Shown here: positions 1 to 9,007 of the stretch, in pieces
Numbering within the stretch: the stretch's first letter is position 1
Layout: each line of letters starts with the position of its first letter
Origin: Streptococcus australis
Lineage (GTDB): Bacteria > Bacillota > Bacilli > Lactobacillales > Streptococcaceae
NCBI RefSeq assembly: GCF_015553625.1
Contig: NZ_JADNGY010000007.1
Location: forward strand, 51,651-115,650
Length of the DNA stretch: 64,000 bases
Reading direction: 5' to 3'
Program-made: the position numbers and the translations under genes
Notes under the pieces: model-generated
The model's input: the letters and a program-made list of their open reading frames with translations, nothing else
What the model was told of the DNA's origin: nothing
The model's database searches: none

Positions 1-167
1 GTAAGATGACGGTTGCGGTGGCTTTGCGTTCATTAAACGGTTCGGAGATTCTAGATTGGGGAGATATGATGGCAGCCTCTGTAATTGTGGTACTGCCTTC
101 AATCATCTTCTTCTCAATTATCCAAAATAAAATTGCAAGTGGTCTTTCTGAAGGATCCGTAAAATAG
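1..167 (+). CDS. Sugar ABC transporter permease, C-terminal end (partial)
   Basis: Only the last 54 or so codons are present, in frame from base 3 to a TAG at 165-167. The encoded tail has a short periplasm-facing segment, a final hydrophobic helix (AASVIVVLPSIIFFSII) and a basic cytoplasmic end, as in the MalG/UgpE-type permeases of carbohydrate ABC importers. It lies 25 bp upstream of a sialic-acid-related oxidoreductase, so it is probably part of a sialic acid or anhydro-sialic acid importer. That substrate is inferred from the neighbours; nothing in this fragment fixes it. Confidence 0.75.
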   Translation, partial: KMTVAVALRSLNGSEILDWGDMMAASVIVVLPSIIFFSIIQNKIASGLSEGSVK

Positions 168-192
168 TAAAAATAGAAACAGGAGAAAAACA

Positions 193-1299
193 ATGGTTGT
201 AAATTATGGTGTTGTTGGCACAGGATACTTTGGTGCTGAATTAGCAAGATATATGAAAGAAAATGACGGTGCAGTAATTACAGTTGTGTATGATCCAGAA
301 AATGCAGAAGCTGTAGCAGAAGAATTAGGAGCACGAGTGGCTTCGTCACTAGATGAATTGGTTCAAAGTGATGATGTGGACTGCGTGATTGTTGCTTCTC
401 CTAATAATCTGCATAAAGAACCCGTTATTAAAGCTGCTCAGAATGGAAAAAATGTTTTCTGTGAAAAACCGATTGCTTTATCATATGAAGATTGTAAAGA
501 GATGGTAGAAACATGTAAAGAAAATGGTGTGATTTTCATGGCTGGTCACATTATGAATTTCTTTAATGGTGTTCATCATGCTAAAGAATTGATCAATCAA
601 GGGGTTATTGGAGATGTTTTGTACTGTCATACAGCGAGAAATGGCTGGGAAGAACAACAACCATCCATTTCATGGAAAAAAATTCGTGAAAAATCAGGGG
701 GCCATCTTTACCACCATATCCATGAGTTGGATTGCGTTCAATTTTTAATGGGAGGTATTCCTGAAACAGTTACGATGACAGGTGGAAATGTAGCTCACCA
801 AGGAGAAAACTTTGGTGATGAAGATGATATGATTTTTGTTAATATGGAATTCCCTGGCAAGCGATTTGCCTTGCTTGAATGGGGTTCTGCCTATCGTTGG
901 GGAGAACACTATGTTCTGATTCAGGGAACGAAGGGTGCTATAAAATTAGACCTATTTAATTGTAAAGGTACTCTGAAAGTAGATGGAAAAGAAACTTATT
1001 TCTTAATTCATGAATCTCAGGAAGAGGATGATGACCGTACAAGAATTTATCATAGTACGGAGATGGATGGTGCCATTGCTTATGGCAAACCAGGGAAACG
1101 AACTCCATTATGGCTATCTTCTGTTATTGATAAAGAAATGAAATACCTTCATGACATAATGAATGGTGCTCCTGTATCAAAAGAATTTGAAAAACTATTA
1201 ACCGGAGAAGCGGCGTTAGAAGCGATTGCGTCTGCTGATGCTTGTACTCGTTCCATTAATGAAGACCGAAAAGTTAAATTATCAGAGATCATGGGTTAA
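193..1299 (+). CDS. Gfo/Idh/MocA-family NAD-dependent oxidoreductase of the sialic acid locus
   Basis: This 368-aa protein has an N-terminal Rossmann fold with the nucleotide-binding GTGYFG motif at residues 9-14, the EKP motif (Lys92) typical of the family, and a His-rich HLYHHIHELD segment at 171-180 where catalytic histidines sit in relatives. The start follows AGGAGAAAAACA. It is placed directly before N-acetylneuraminate lyase. Related enzymes next to sialic acid genes (YjhC/NanOx type) convert 2,7-anhydro-Neu5Ac to Neu5Ac, and that is the most likely role here. This substrate assignment is an inference from context. The 31-bp gap to the next gene and the shared direction indicate one operon. 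Confidence 0.85.
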   Translation: MVVNYGVVGTGYFGAELARYMKENDGAVITVVYDPENAEAVAEELGARVASSLDELVQSDDVDCVIVASPNNLHKEPVIKAAQNGKNVFCEKPIALSYEDCKEMVETCKENGVIFMAGHIMNFFNGVHHAKELINQGVIGDVLYCHTARNGWEEQQPSISWKKIREKSGGHLYHHIHELDCVQFLMGGIPETVTMTGGNVAHQGENFGDEDDMIFVNMEFPGKRFALLEWGSAYRWGEHYVLIQGTKGAIKLDLFNCKGTLKVDGKETYFLIHESQEEDDDRTRIYHSTEMDGAIAYGKPGKRTPLWLSSVIDKEMKYLHDIMNGAPVSKEFEKLLTGEAALEAIASADACTRSINEDRKVKLSEIMG

Positions 1300-1330
1300 T
1301 AATATTACTGATACGACAAAAGGAGAAAAA

Positions 1331-2248
1331 ATGTCAGATTTAAAAAAATATGAAGGAGTCATCCCGGCTTTTTATGCCTGCTATGATGACCAAGGAGAAA
1401 TTAGCCCGGAGCGGGTACGTGCGCTGGTAGAATATTTTATCGCGAAAGGTGTGCAGGGCTTGTATGTCAACGGATCTTCCGGCGAATGTATCTACCAGAG
1501 CGTAGCCGATCGCAAGCTAGTCTTGGAAGAAGTCATGGCAGTGGCTAAAGGAAAATTGACCATCATCGCTCACGTGGCCTGCAACAATACCAAGGACAGC
1601 GTGGAATTGGCACGACATGCAGAAGAACTAGGAGTAGATGCCATTGCGGCCATTCCGCCGATTTACTTCCGCTTGCCAGAGTATAGTGTAGCCCACTATT
1701 GGAATGAAATCAGCGCAGCAGCGCCAAACACAGACTTTGTTATCTACAATATCCCGCAATTGGCAGGTGTGGCTTTGACACCGAGTCTTTATAAAGAAAT
1801 GTTGAAAAATCCACGGGTCATTGGGGTGAAAAACTCTTCCATGCCTGTGCAGGATATTCAAACCTTTGCTTCTTTAGGTGGTGAAGACCACATCGTCTTT
1901 AATGGTCCGGATGAGCAATTCTTAGGTGGCCGTCTGATGGGAGCAGGAGCTGGTATTGGAGGTACCTATGGTGCTATGCCGGAACTCTTCTTGAAACTCA
2001 ATCAATTGATTGCGGACAAGGACTTGGAGACTGCGCGTGCCTTGCAGTTTGCCATCAATGGCATTATCGGAGTCTTGACGTCTGCACATGGCAACATGTA
2101 TGGAGTCATTAAAGAAGTATTGCGGATCAATGAAGGTCTAGAACTGGGATCTGTTCGGAGTCCATTAACTCCAGTAACGGAAGCAGACCAGCAAGTGGTT
2201 CAAAAAGCAGCTAGCTTAATCCGTGAAGTCAAGGAACGTTTTCTTTAA
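1331..2248 (+). CDS. nanA: N-acetylneuraminate lyase
   Basis: This 305-aa protein of the dihydrodipicolinate synthase/NAL family is predicted to cleave Neu5Ac to N-acetylmannosamine and pyruvate in the cytoplasm. The GSSGE carboxylate-binding motif is at residues 48-52, the conserved active-site Tyr139 lies in YNIP, and the Schiff-base Lys167 lies in GVKNSS. The ATG at 1331 is chosen because AAAGGAG precedes it at 7 bp; an upstream in-frame extension would overlap the preceding gene and lacks a ribosome site. Codon use and GC are higher than in the oxidoreductase just upstream, so the two may have different histories. The symbol nanA is also used for sialidase in pneumococcus. Confidence 0.92.
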   Translation: MSDLKKYEGVIPAFYACYDDQGEISPERVRALVEYFIAKGVQGLYVNGSSGECIYQSVADRKLVLEEVMAVAKGKLTIIAHVACNNTKDSVELARHAEELGVDAIAAIPPIYFRLPEYSVAHYWNEISAAAPNTDFVIYNIPQLAGVALTPSLYKEMLKNPRVIGVKNSSMPVQDIQTFASLGGEDHIVFNGPDEQFLGGRLMGAGAGIGGTYGAMPELFLKLNQLIADKDLETARALQFAINGIIGVLTSAHGNMYGVIKEVLRINEGLELGSVRSPLTPVTEADQQVVQKAASLIREVKERFL

Positions 2249-2278
2249 AAAAGAATAGAAATCGGAAAGGAGAGGTGT

Positions 2279-3172
2279 ATGGCCTATTACCTAGCGATTG
2301 ATATCGGTGGGACCAATATCAAATATGGTCTGATTGATGAAGCAGAGAATTTGATTGAGTCGCATGAAATGCCGACAGAAGCTGAAAAAGGGGGACCTGG
2401 AATTCTAGGGAAAACCAAAGCTTTAGTAGAATCTTACCTCCAAGAAAATAATATTCTTGGAGTCTGTATTTCGTCAGCTGGCATGGTTGATCCCGATAAG
2501 GGAGAAATCTTTTATGCAGGGCCTCAGATTCCCAATTATGCGGGAACTCAGTTTAAAAAAGAAATTGAAGATGCCTATCATATTCCCTGCGAAATTGAAA
2601 ATGACGTCAACTGTGCTGGTTTAGCAGAAGTCATGTCAGGGAATGGCCAGGGGGCTCAAGTTGCGGTCTGTTTAACAGTCGGCACTGGAATCGGTGGCTG
2701 TCTCCTAATCAATGGGGAGATTTTCCATGGCTTTAGCAATTCTGCCTGTGAAGTCGGTTACCTCCATCTTCAAGATGGCGCCTTCCAAGATTTGGCCTCA
2801 ACAACAGCTTTAGTTGAATATGTTGCTAAGCAACATGGGGACCCTGTCGAACAATGGAGCGGTCGTCGTATTTTCAAGGAAGCGACCCAAGGAAATACTA
2901 TCTGTATGGCGGGAATCGATCGCATGGTCGACTACCTAGGTAAGGGGCTTGCCAATATCTGTTATGTTGTCAATCCTCAAGTGGTCATTCTTGGTGGTGG
3001 GGTCATGGGACAGGAAGCTATATTGAAACCAAAAATTTCAGTCGCCCTCAAAGACTCCCTCGTTCCAAGCCTTGCAGACAAAACACAATTGGAGTTTGCG
3101 CATCATCAAAATACGGCGGGGATGATAGGAGCTTACTACCATTTCAAGCAACAGCAAGCTAGACGCAATTAA
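2279..3172 (+). CDS. nanK: ROK-family sugar kinase, probable N-acetylmannosamine kinase
   Basis: This 297-aa protein carries the ROK ATP-binding signature DIGGTNIKYG at residues 8-17 and the second phosphate loop GTGIGG in its middle. From its position after the lyase it probably phosphorylates ManNAc to ManNAc-6-P. The usual ROK zinc cluster (CxCGxxGC) is absent: where it would sit the protein reads EVGYLHL followed by a Cys-free stretch and LASTTALV, as in other Firmicute ROK kinases without zinc. The start has GGAAAGGAGAGG upstream. It is the last gene of the sialic acid operon and is followed by a terminator. Confidence 0.87.
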   Translation: MAYYLAIDIGGTNIKYGLIDEAENLIESHEMPTEAEKGGPGILGKTKALVESYLQENNILGVCISSAGMVDPDKGEIFYAGPQIPNYAGTQFKKEIEDAYHIPCEIENDVNCAGLAEVMSGNGQGAQVAVCLTVGTGIGGCLLINGEIFHGFSNSACEVGYLHLQDGAFQDLASTTALVEYVAKQHGDPVEQWSGRRIFKEATQGNTICMAGIDRMVDYLGKGLANICYVVNPQVVILGGGVMGQEAILKPKISVALKDSLVPSLADKTQLEFAHHQNTAGMIGAYYHFKQQQARRN

Positions 3173-3178
3173 ATCGAA

Positions 3179-3214
3179 AAGGCTGGGACAAAAGTCCCAG
3201 CCTTTCAATTTTCT
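3179..3214 (+). terminator. Intrinsic terminator of the sialic acid operon
   Basis: A perfect 11-bp stem, AAGGCTGGGAC / GTCCCAGCCTT with an AAAA loop, is followed by a broken T tract. It begins 7 bp after the kinase stop codon. Confidence 0.85.
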
Positions 3215-3230
3215 TTGCATTGTAGAGCAA

Positions 3231-3352
3231 GACGCAGTGGTTGAGTAGGCTCTACTACGCTGATTTCATCAGCTTTTACAGCCCTACTCAACTGTGCGGA
3301 GGTGGGACGATGAAATCGAATTCTAACGAATGACCGATTTCTGTCCCACTCT
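3231..3352 (+). repeat. Copy 1 of a ~115-bp two-hairpin dispersed repeat
   Basis: The copy begins GACGCAGTGGTTGAGTAGG. Its first arm pairs with CCTACTCAACTGTGC at about 3283-3297. A second hairpin follows, GTGGGAC / GTCCCAC, enclosing GAAATCG / CGATTTC. The same architecture recurs at 17306-17420 and 47399-47517. This copy is the most divergent of the three. It lies between the kinase terminator and the convergent regulator, so it may serve as part of the bidirectional transcription stop. Confidence 0.8.
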
Positions 3353-3363
3353 CTTTTTGTGGA

Positions 3364-3407
3364 AAAGAAAAACCAGGTGCCGAAGGCAAAAGCCCTTGGC
3401 GCCTGGT
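3364..3407 (-). terminator. Terminator of the RpiR regulator gene
   Basis: On the minus strand ACCAGGCGCC and GGCACCTGGT pair over an inner GGGC / GCCT stem and are followed by TTTTTC. The hairpin begins 15 bp beyond the regulator stop codon. Confidence 0.8.
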
Positions 3408-3421
3408 GATACATATGGAGA

Positions 3422-4261
3422 CTACCGTCTACGTGAATCGTAGCCATTGAGTTTTTTGTTTTCCCAATAGCTATTGAAAATTTTCTCTTTGCGCTCCCGA
3501 TCCATTTCAAGAAAGTGAGCGTAGATTAAATCAATCGTGGTTAAGAACGGAAGGGTCGCCGTAATACGGTCAATATAGGTGCTTCCAGGTAGGGGAGCAA
3601 CTGGTAAAATTTCCGTAAAGTCATCTTTGATAGCGTCTGGTTGAGCAGTAAGAAGAACGGTTTTTGCCCCCATTTCTTGAGCATCCAAGAGGCTATGGAT
3701 AATCGAGCGTGTGGTTCCCGACAGAGAGAAGGCAATGACCAGACAGGATTTATCCAAGATACTGGTCGTCCATGCAAAGCCGTCTTGATCGGTTAAGGCC
3801 TCACAAATAACGCCTAGTCGGAGGAAACGAAGTTTCATCTCAGAAGCCACCAATCCTGAGCTTCCTTTTCCAAAGAAGTAGACCCGATCTGCTTGAGTGA
3901 TTAAGTTAGCGACTTCTTTGATTTGGTCATCTTTTGCTAGGTTTTCTGTAGCCTGAAGGACATGTTGGTAGCGACGCAAGACATCCTGGGTTAATTCGTC
4001 GTGCGGGGATTGTTGTTTTTGAGATTTGGTTTCTTCGTTAAAGTGATAGATAAATTCTCGATAGCCTGTGAAGCCACACTTTTGGGAAAAACGGGTCAAA
4101 GCAGCTTTTGATACATGCAACAGTTCCGTCACTCTAGACGAGGAAAGAGAGTGTTGCTGTGCTTCAGGAGATAAAAAATAGCGGGCGATGTCTAACTCTA
4201 GCTCCGTCATTTCTTCTTGATGGCTCTTAATAATGCTTCGGAGATCACGATCTTGTTTCAC
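3422..4261 (-). CDS. nanR: RpiR/MurR-family transcriptional regulator (HTH + SIS)
   Basis: This 279-aa protein has an N-terminal HTH_6 region (about residues 1-80, with the recognition segment VSKAALTRFSQKCGF) and a C-terminal SIS sugar-phosphate-binding domain (about 110-260, containing YFFGKGSSG and the SLSGTT phosphate loop). I place the start at a GTG (4261) because AAAGGAGG lies 8 bp upstream; earlier in-frame ATGs have no ribosome site and would extend into the promoter. It is convergent with the sialic acid operon, the same arrangement as the RpiR regulator NanR of pneumococcus, so it probably controls that operon in response to an amino-sugar phosphate. The effector is not readable from sequence. 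Confidence 0.88.
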   Translation of the reverse strand: MKQDRDLRSIIKSHQEEMTELELDIARYFLSPEAQQHSLSSSRVTELLHVSKAALTRFSQKCGFTGYREFIYHFNEETKSQKQQSPHDELTQDVLRRYQHVLQATENLAKDDQIKEVANLITQADRVYFFGKGSSGLVASEMKLRFLRLGVICEALTDQDGFAWTTSILDKSCLVIAFSLSGTTRSIIHSLLDAQEMGAKTVLLTAQPDAIKDDFTEILPVAPLPGSTYIDRITATLPFLTTIDLIYAHFLEMDRERKEKIFNSYWENKKLNGYDSRRR

Positions 4262-4318
4262 AGCGGTCCTCCTTTCAACTGAGGTTACACATGGAGAAAA
4301 TCCTATAATATATTTCAC

Positions 4319-4347
4319 AGTATAACATAAAAAACCGGGATATACAA
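4319..4347 (-). promoter_or_regulatory. Promoter of the RpiR regulator gene
   Basis: On the minus strand TTGTAT and TATACT are separated by exactly 17 bp and point toward the regulator start 57 bp downstream. Confidence 0.75.
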
Positions 4348-4386
4348 GGAGTACGACCAGCGAACGACTGAAAGAAGGAACAGAAT

Positions 4387-4449
4387 CAGCGTCTCTTTTA
4401 AATCACCTTTGTTAAAAAAATAACCTCTGGAAACAAAGGAAAGACGCTG
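4387..4449. repeat. Nested inverted repeat upstream of the V-ATPase promoter
   Basis: Outer arms CAGCGTCT (4387-4394) and AGACGCTG (4442-4449) enclose inner arms CCTTTGTT (4406-4413) and AACAAAGG (4432-4439). All pairs are perfect. The repeat lies just upstream of the V-ATPase -10 box and between two divergent promoters, so it is a candidate operator rather than a terminator. Confidence 0.6.
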
Positions 4450-4470
4450 AAAAAAGTTGTTAAAATATGT

Positions 4471-4476
4471 TATAAT
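4471..4476 (+). promoter_or_regulatory. Extended -10 promoter of the V-ATPase operon
   Basis: TATAAT is preceded by TGT, giving a TGnTATAAT extended -10. No good -35 is seen 16-18 bp upstream. It lies 53 bp before the first gene of the operon. Confidence 0.65.
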
Positions 4477-4528
4477 TTACACAAGAATTTGTTCCTTCTC
4501 GTAAAGGAAGAGGTAAGGAGGTGGAGTG

Positions 4529-4852
4529 ATGGCCAACGCAACTCTAGAAATGATGCAAGAGATTGAAATGGCGGCAGAAGCCGTTGTCGCAAGTTACGAA
4601 GATCAGGTCCAAGATTTGCGCCAACAGTTAGGTGATCACCTACAGGAGGTAGCAGCATCCTATGACAAAGAGACCGCAAAGCTAGTAGCAGAGAGGGAAG
4701 AGTCCTCGAGAGCGACGATTGCTAGCTTGGAAGCAGACCTTGCAGTGACCAGCCAGCGCAATGACGAAAAGGTGCAGCAAGCCATGACAAATAAGCGTGC
4801 AGCTTTGGTAGATGAAATTGTAGAAAAGGTGGTAGCAACCTATGGCAATTAG
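4529..4852 (+). CDS. ntpF: V-type Na+-ATPase peripheral stalk subunit (NtpF-like, G/H family)
   Basis: This 107-aa acidic, almost wholly alpha-helical coiled-coil protein has no membrane segment. By position it is the first gene of the operon, matching ntpF of the Enterococcus hirae ntp operon, whose product pairs with subunit E as the peripheral stalk. I prefer ATG at 4529 over the adjacent GTG at 4526 because AAGGAGGT then sits 6 bp away. The last 11 bases overlap the start of ntpI, indicating coupled translation. Confidence 0.85.
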   Translation: MANATLEMMQEIEMAAEAVVASYEDQVQDLRQQLGDHLQEVAASYDKETAKLVAEREESSRATIASLEADLAVTSQRNDEKVQQAMTNKRAALVDEIVEKVVATYGN

Positions 4853-6791
4853 CCCAATGCAACACCTTTCCTTGGTTTTGCCAACCGATCTAATGGACGA
4901 GCTTCTCTTGTCGCTCCAGTCAGAGGAGTCCGTCCAAATCTATGATTTGAGCGAGAAAGAGGACTGGCAAGTTGCTTTCCAGACGAGTGATGGGGCCAAA
5001 GGATCAGCTCAAAGACTGGATGAACTAAGACGTCGGGAAGAGCAGTTAGAAAAGGCCATTCAGGCCTTGGAGCCTTTTATTCCTCAAAAGAAGGGATTAG
5101 AAAAACTAAAAGAAGCTCCCTTATCTTTGTCTTTTCACGATTTAGAGTCCCATGGGGTCATTCGTGATGAGCAATGTCTCTTACAGTCGGTGCAAAAACA
5201 ATTGGCTGTCTTAGCAAAGGCACGGGATCGCATCCAGCTAGCCCAAGAAGAGCTTGCCTCTTTAGAAAAATGGGTTGACTTGTCAATGACACCTGACCAG
5301 CTCAAGCGTTTCCGCTATGTTCGTGGCTTAATCGGCACCATTCCCAATAGTGAACAGGATCAGGCGCGTCAAGCCTTGCTAGCGCACCCAGATGTAGAGG
5401 TTGATGTAGTTTTCAGCTCGGAAACAGAGCATGGAGTCGTTATCCTGTACAAGTCTGGTGACTTAGCGGATCTTCAAGATACGCTGACCAGTTCACATTT
5501 CAAAGAGTTTGACTACCAAGGAGAGACCCTGCCGAAAGAACGTTTGGAGCAACTCAAGAGAGAGATCAAAGAACAAGGTGCTGTTGAAGCGGCTACTTTG
5601 GAAAGGCTTAGCCAAGCCAAGGAAGATCTCAACCAACTCAAGTACCAACTCGATTATGTCTTGAGTCTAGGAGCTCGGGAAGAGGCTAAAGGCTCTCTGG
5701 CCAGTACAGCCCATCTAGTCGCATTAGAAGGATGGATTGAGAGCTCTCAACTCAAAGCTTTAAAGGCCAAACTTCAAAAGGAATTTGGGAACCAAGTCGT
5801 CTTGCAGACGCGAGAGGTTACTCAAGAAGAATGGGATCAGGTGCCAATCAAACTGAAAAACAATGCCTTGGTGGAGCCCTTCGAGTTAGTGACGGAAATG
5901 TATGCTCTGCCCAAGTATTACGAGAAAGATCCGACCCCAATCGTCTCTCTCTTCTACTTTGTTTTCTTCGGCATGATGGTAGCAGATATCGGCTATGGTC
6001 TCTTGTTGACATTGGCAACTGGCTTTGCTCTAAAAGCTTTCCAGCTTCAGCCGAGCGCAGCAAAAAACCTTCGATTTTTCTGCCTCTTAGGAATCTCGGT
6101 AGCCCTTTGGGGAGTCGTCTACGGTTCCTTCTTCGGCTTTGAGATGCCCTTTGCTTTGATCAGTACGACGACCAATGCCATGGCTATCTTGATCCTATCG
6201 GTTGTCTTTGGTTTCATCACCGTTTTGGTTGGTCTCTTCCTAGGTGGAATGAAAAACGTTCGCCTGAAAGACTATACGGAAGCCTACAACGCAGGCTTTG
6301 CCTGGGTCTTGATCTTGTTAGGCTTGATGCTCTTAGCAGTCGGAAACATCCTACCAGGTTTATCCTATCTAGTCCCCATTGGCCAGTGGCTAGCCATTCT
6401 CAATGCGATTGGCATTTTGGTCGTGTCCATTGTCAGTGCCAAGAAATTATCAGGACTTGCAGCAGGTCTCTTTAATCTTTACAACGTCAGTGGCTATGTC
6501 GGAGACTTGGTCAGCTTTACTCGTTTGATGGCGCTTGGTTTATCAGGGGCCAGCATCGGTTCAGCCTTTAACCTGATTGTCAATCTCTTCCCAACCCTGG
6601 GACGATTCACCGTCGGCCTTGTCCTCTTTGTCCTCCTCCATGCCATCAACATGTTTCTGTCCTTTTTATCAGGCTATGTGCATGGAGCGCGTTTGATCTT
6701 TGTCGAGTTCTTTGGCAAGTTCTACGAGGGTGGTGGCAAGCCCTTCCGACCTCTAAAACCGTCGGAACGCTATGTCAAAACAAAAAAATAA
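4842..6791 (+). CDS. ntpI: V-type Na+-ATPase membrane subunit a/I
   Basis: This 649-aa protein has a long soluble, partly coiled-coil N-terminal half (to about residue 365) and a C-terminal half with seven or eight membrane helices. Near the C-terminus the segment VSFTRLMALGLSGASIG carries the conserved arginine that faces the glutamate of the c ring and drives ion release. It forms the stator half-channels next to NtpK. Its ATG overlaps ntpF by 11 bp, and a 41-bp gap precedes ntpK. Confidence 0.93.
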   Translation: MAISPMQHLSLVLPTDLMDELLLSLQSEESVQIYDLSEKEDWQVAFQTSDGAKGSAQRLDELRRREEQLEKAIQALEPFIPQKKGLEKLKEAPLSLSFHDLESHGVIRDEQCLLQSVQKQLAVLAKARDRIQLAQEELASLEKWVDLSMTPDQLKRFRYVRGLIGTIPNSEQDQARQALLAHPDVEVDVVFSSETEHGVVILYKSGDLADLQDTLTSSHFKEFDYQGETLPKERLEQLKREIKEQGAVEAATLERLSQAKEDLNQLKYQLDYVLSLGAREEAKGSLASTAHLVALEGWIESSQLKALKAKLQKEFGNQVVLQTREVTQEEWDQVPIKLKNNALVEPFELVTEMYALPKYYEKDPTPIVSLFYFVFFGMMVADIGYGLLLTLATGFALKAFQLQPSAAKNLRFFCLLGISVALWGVVYGSFFGFEMPFALISTTTNAMAILILSVVFGFITVLVGLFLGGMKNVRLKDYTEAYNAGFAWVLILLGLMLLAVGNILPGLSYLVPIGQWLAILNAIGILVVSIVSAKKLSGLAAGLFNLYNVSGYVGDLVSFTRLMALGLSGASIGSAFNLIVNLFPTLGRFTVGLVLFVLLHAINMFLSFLSGYVHGARLIFVEFFGKFYEGGGKPFRPLKPSERYVKTKK

Positions 6792-6799
6792 TTCAGTAA

Positions 6800-7312
<513 letters not shown>

Positions 7313-7397
7313 TCTAGACACACCTCAGTCAAAGAAGAGGAATGTTCTCTTCGTCTATTATCGGTGGCGAAGAACTCCAAAGGAGGAAATAAAAACA

Positions 7398-7988
7398 ATG
7401 ACGGATTATTCCCAATTAAAGGATTCCATCCTTGAACAGGCCCATGAAAAAGGCCGGAAATTAGTGGCAGAAGCGACGGCCAAGGTTCAAGCAGAGTCCC
7501 AGTTGCAGGAAGCTCGTTTGGTAGAAGAAAAGTTACACCAACGGGCGGTTCAATTGCAGACCATTGAGCGCCGCTTGCAACGTGAAAGCCAACAAATCGA
7601 AAATCAAAAGCGCCAATCGACATTGGTCACCAAGCAACGGGTCTTAAAAGAGTTGTTTGCGGATGCCTACCAGAAAATGGCGACTTGGTCACGCCAAGAA
7701 GAGCTCGCATTTCTGCATCGCATTCTTCCTCGCTATGCAGATCAAGCAATGGTCTTAACGTTTGGTGCTGTGACGGCAGAAAAATTGACAGATCAAGATC
7801 GTCAGGATTTGATAGAGGCCTATCCACAGTTTCAATTAGTGAAAGAAACACTTGCCCAAGAGGCTGGTTTTGTCCTTTCCTTTGGCAAAGTGGATGCCAG
7901 CTACCTCTACCGTGATTTGGTTGATGCTGTACGGGAGGAGCAAAGCTTCCATATGGCAGCTAGCATTTTTAAAGAAGAGAAAAACTAG
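7398..7988 (+). CDS. ntpE: V-type Na+-ATPase subunit E (peripheral stalk)
   Basis: This 196-aa protein has a highly charged helical N-terminal two-thirds rich in Gln, Glu and Lys, and a mixed C-terminal domain with the family-like ending LYRDLVDAVREE. It pairs with the first gene product in the outer stalk that keeps the A3B3 head from rotating. AAAGGAGG lies upstream of the ATG. The ntpC start follows after 8 bp. Confidence 0.87.
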   Translation: MTDYSQLKDSILEQAHEKGRKLVAEATAKVQAESQLQEARLVEEKLHQRAVQLQTIERRLQRESQQIENQKRQSTLVTKQRVLKELFADAYQKMATWSRQEELAFLHRILPRYADQAMVLTFGAVTAEKLTDQDRQDLIEAYPQFQLVKETLAQEAGFVLSFGKVDASYLYRDLVDAVREEQSFHMAASIFKEEKN

Positions 7989-7996
7989 GAGGGGCT

Positions 7997-9007
7997 ATGA
8001 GTGAACGGACGTATTCTCAAGTAAATACCGGGATTAGTGTACGTGAAGCTAGTTTTTTGAGCCCGGCTCAGTTTGATGCCCTTCTGAATAGCTCCGATGC
8101 AGAAGCGCGTGCTAATCTCTTGCAAGGGACGGCCTATGCCTTGGAGGCAGATCAACTGCGTCAAGTCCAAGTGATCGAGCAAGCCTTGATGAAGCACCTT
8201 CTAGCAGAGTACGATTGGGCTTATCAGGTAGCTCCGAACCCTGCGGTAGTCGACCTCTTTGCCCTCAAGTACACCTATCACAATCTCAAGGTCTTCTTGA
8301 AAGAGCGAGCAACGGGGCGGGATTTGAACTTCCTATTATTGGATGCAGGTCCCTATTCCTTAGCAGTTCTTGAACAAGTAGCCAAGACCTTTTCTTCAGA
8401 GAACTGCCCAGAGTTTATGGCTCAAGAAGTCGCAGCAACCTGGCAGGAATATGTCGACTATCAGGATATTCGGGTTCTGGAGATCGGCATGGATCTGGCT
8501 TACTTTGATCATCTCAAATGCTTGGCGAAAGATCTGGACCATCCACTTTTAAAATCCTTGGTCACCTTGACCATTGATTGTTACAATGTCATCACAGTTG
8601 AACGAGCCCTCAGTTTGAAAAAGCCGAACAGCTTTATGAAGCAACTCTTGTCCGATGCAGGGACCTTCTCAGCAAGAGAAGTCATCCAGTGCGTCGAGCA
8701 GGGCAACCTCATCAGTTGGTTCCAACAAGTCAATCCCTTGCCTTATGATGTGGAATTGACACAGTATGAGGAGCAGATGCGAGCAGGCAGAGTAACTGCT
8801 GAGACAGTGGAATACCTGGAGCATGTGCTTAAGTACCGAATATTGGAACAAGCTTCATTTGAGATAGACGGGCCCTTACCTTTAGCTCGCTATCTCTTTG
8901 GAAAAGAGCTGGAGGTGAAGAACCTTCGTTTGGTCTTGACGGGTCTGGATAATCAGCTCCCGATTGACAAAATAAAAGAAAGGATGAGACCAATCTATGG
9001 CCAGTAA
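7997..9007 (+). CDS. ntpC: V-type Na+-ATPase subunit C (d-type rotor connector)
   Basis: This 336-aa soluble, helix-rich protein belongs to the V-ATPase subunit C/AC39 family. It forms the funnel linking the central axis (D-F) to the c ring. It starts with AGGAGGGGCT upstream, 8 bp after ntpE, and its last 11 bases overlap ntpG. The length matches the family. Confidence 0.9.
   Translation: MSERTYSQVNTGISVREASFLSPAQFDALLNSSDAEARANLLQGTAYALEADQLRQVQVIEQALMKHLLAEYDWAYQVAPNPAVVDLFALKYTYHNLKVFLKERATGRDLNFLLLDAGPYSLAVLEQVAKTFSSENCPEFMAQEVAATWQEYVDYQDIRVLEIGMDLAYFDHLKCLAKDLDHPLLKSLVTLTIDCYNVITVERALSLKKPNSFMKQLLSDAGTFSAREVIQCVEQGNLISWFQQVNPLPYDVELTQYEEQMRAGRVTAETVEYLEHVLKYRILEQASFEIDGPLPLARYLFGKELEVKNLRLVLTGLDNQLPIDKIKERMRPIYGQ

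Noticed and set aside
3205..3510. Minus-strand 101-codon frame across the intergenic repeat and the regulator end
   Set aside because: It crosses two terminators and overlaps the regulator in another frame.
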